Below, in pieces: positions 5,220 through 5,848 of a stretch of 5,848 nt of DNA. The notes under the pieces are model-generated. The model was not told the DNA's origin. It ran no database searches and saw only the letters and a program-made list of their open reading frames with translations. How positions within the stretch are numbered: the first letter of the stretch is position 1; each line of letters starts with the position of its first letter. Source of the stretch: Anaerolineales bacterium. GTDB lineage: Bacteria; Chloroflexota; Anaerolineae; Anaerolineales; Villigracilaceae. The position numbers and the translations under genes were made by a program. Location: the NCBI GenBank assembly GCA_028689195.1, contig JAQTWR010000192.1, positions 1 to 5,848 on the forward strand. Reading direction: 5' to 3'.

Positions 5220-5848
5220 TCAGTCAAGGGGAGATTTGACGGCAAGCCCGCCGCGCTGAAGAACGTGCGTATAAATCATGGTGGTTTTCACGTCTTTGTG
5301 TCCGAGCAATTCTTGAACGGTGCGGATGTCATATCCGTTTTGAAGGAGATGAGTTGCGAAAGAATGGCGGAAGGTGTGCGGGGTGACGCGCTTTTCTATT
5401 TTTGCAAGAACGGCGGCTTCACGGATCGCTTTTTGGAGAGCGGTTTCATGAATGTGATGTCTTCTTACAATTCCCGTTTCGGGATCGGCGGTAACAGTAG
5501 ATGCGGGAAAGGCATATTGCCAGAGCCATGTTTTATTGGCTGCGGGATATTTTTTTTCGAGCGCGTAAGGCATATTGACAGAGCCGTACCCGCGCGCAAG
5601 GTCTTTTTGGTGAATGGCTTTTACGCGGGCAAGATGTTCGCGCAATGTTGGGACAATGCTTTCGGGGAGGGGCGTTTCGCGGTCGTCTCCGCCTTTGCCG
5701 TCATAAACGAGGAGTCGGCGATTTTCAAAGTCTATGTCTTTAACGCGAAGGCGCAGACATTCCATAAGGCGGAGTCCGCTGCCGTACATAATCTGCACCA
5801 TGAGTTTATAGCTGCCCGTGAGGTTGGCGATAACGGCGCGGGCTTCGT
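5220..5848 (-). CDS. intI: Integron integrase (IntI-type tyrosine recombinase), C-terminal part; 5' end beyond window
   Basis: The frame is open to the right edge; 208 residues are visible, and the usual length of 320-340 implies that roughly 120 N-terminal residues are missing. Catalytic residues of tyrosine recombinases are all present, numbered from the first visible codon: Arg26 (YGSGLR), Lys51 (DGKGG), His157 and Arg160 (HTFRH), His183 (LLGH) and Tyr192 (TTMIYTHV). Their spacings (25, 106, 3, 23 and 9) equal those I recall for IntI1. The stretch between Lys51 and His157 contains the IntI-specific insertion ([21 protein letters not shown], then RRHHIHE, positions 95-134), which XerC/D and phage integrases lack. 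The C-terminus [10 protein letters not shown] is also typical. IntI proteins insert and excise gene cassettes by attI x attC recombination. In the usual layout attI and cassettes lie upstream of intI, off the right edge. The gene ends 34 nt before the tRNA-Asn promoter with no terminator between them. Codon use looks native. Confidence 0.95.
   Translation of the reverse strand, partial: EARAVIANLTGSYKLMVQIMYGSGLRLMECLRLRVKDIDFENRRLLVYDGKGGDDRETPLPESIVPTLREHLARVKAIHQKDLARGYGSVNMPYALEKKYPAANKTWLWQYAFPASTVTADPETGIVRRHHIHETALQKAIREAAVLAKIEKRVTPHTFRHSFATHLLQNGYDIRTVQELLGHKDVKTTMIYTHVLQRGGLAVKSPLD

Noticed and set aside
5070..5222. Integrative element inserted into the tRNA-Asn gene
   Set aside because: Elements that target tRNAs usually join at the tRNA 3' end, but the integrase is on the 5' side. 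No direct repeat of the tRNA 3' end is seen in the window, and the integrase is of IntI type.

Overview
The window looks like a piece of a bacterial chromosome of moderate GC content. It probably comes from the Chloroflexota, class Anaerolineae or a relative. This is inferred from the style of the proteins (a Pro/Thr-rich lipoprotein with an SH3 domain, a soluble histidine kinase next to hflX, and small multi-pass membrane proteins) and not from a marker gene. Seven protein genes and one tRNA gene can be supported. Two protein genes run off the window edges.

Positions 4161 down to 1 hold five genes, all on the minus strand and closely spaced, so they probably form an operon. In order of transcription they are: a soluble sensor histidine kinase (4161-2917), the ribosome-associated GTPase HflX (2886-1513), a 66-residue two-helix membrane protein whose start overlaps the hflX stop (1513-1313), a 148-residue multi-pass membrane protein (1272-826), and a Ser/Thr-kinase-like protein (790 to the left edge). 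The kinase-like protein lacks every catalytic residue, so it is a pseudokinase. At about position 169 its kinase fold stops short and the frame continues into an AT-rich stretch that encodes a cysteine-rich module resembling the DUF6485 type of small protein. This junction is the oddest feature of the window. The end of the histidine kinase gene lies inside a pair of overlapping perfect palindromes.

A divergent gene on the plus strand (4251-5009) encodes a secreted lipoprotein with a Pro/Thr-rich linker, an SH3-like domain and a probable fibronectin-III-like domain. It ends at a strong bidirectional terminator (5031-5066), which it shares with a convergent tRNA-Asn(GTT) gene (5145-5070, CCA encoded). 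The tRNA is driven by a promoter with perfect consensus -35 and -10 boxes at 17-bp spacing.

To the right, on the minus strand, lies the C-terminal 208 residues of an integron-type tyrosine recombinase (IntI), with all catalytic residues and the IntI-specific insertion. Its 5' end, where an attI site and any gene cassettes would normally lie, is beyond the right edge. No attC-like site was seen inside the window. The left part thus combines signalling and translation-stress functions (histidine kinase, HflX, pseudokinase), while the right edge borders a possible chromosomal integron.
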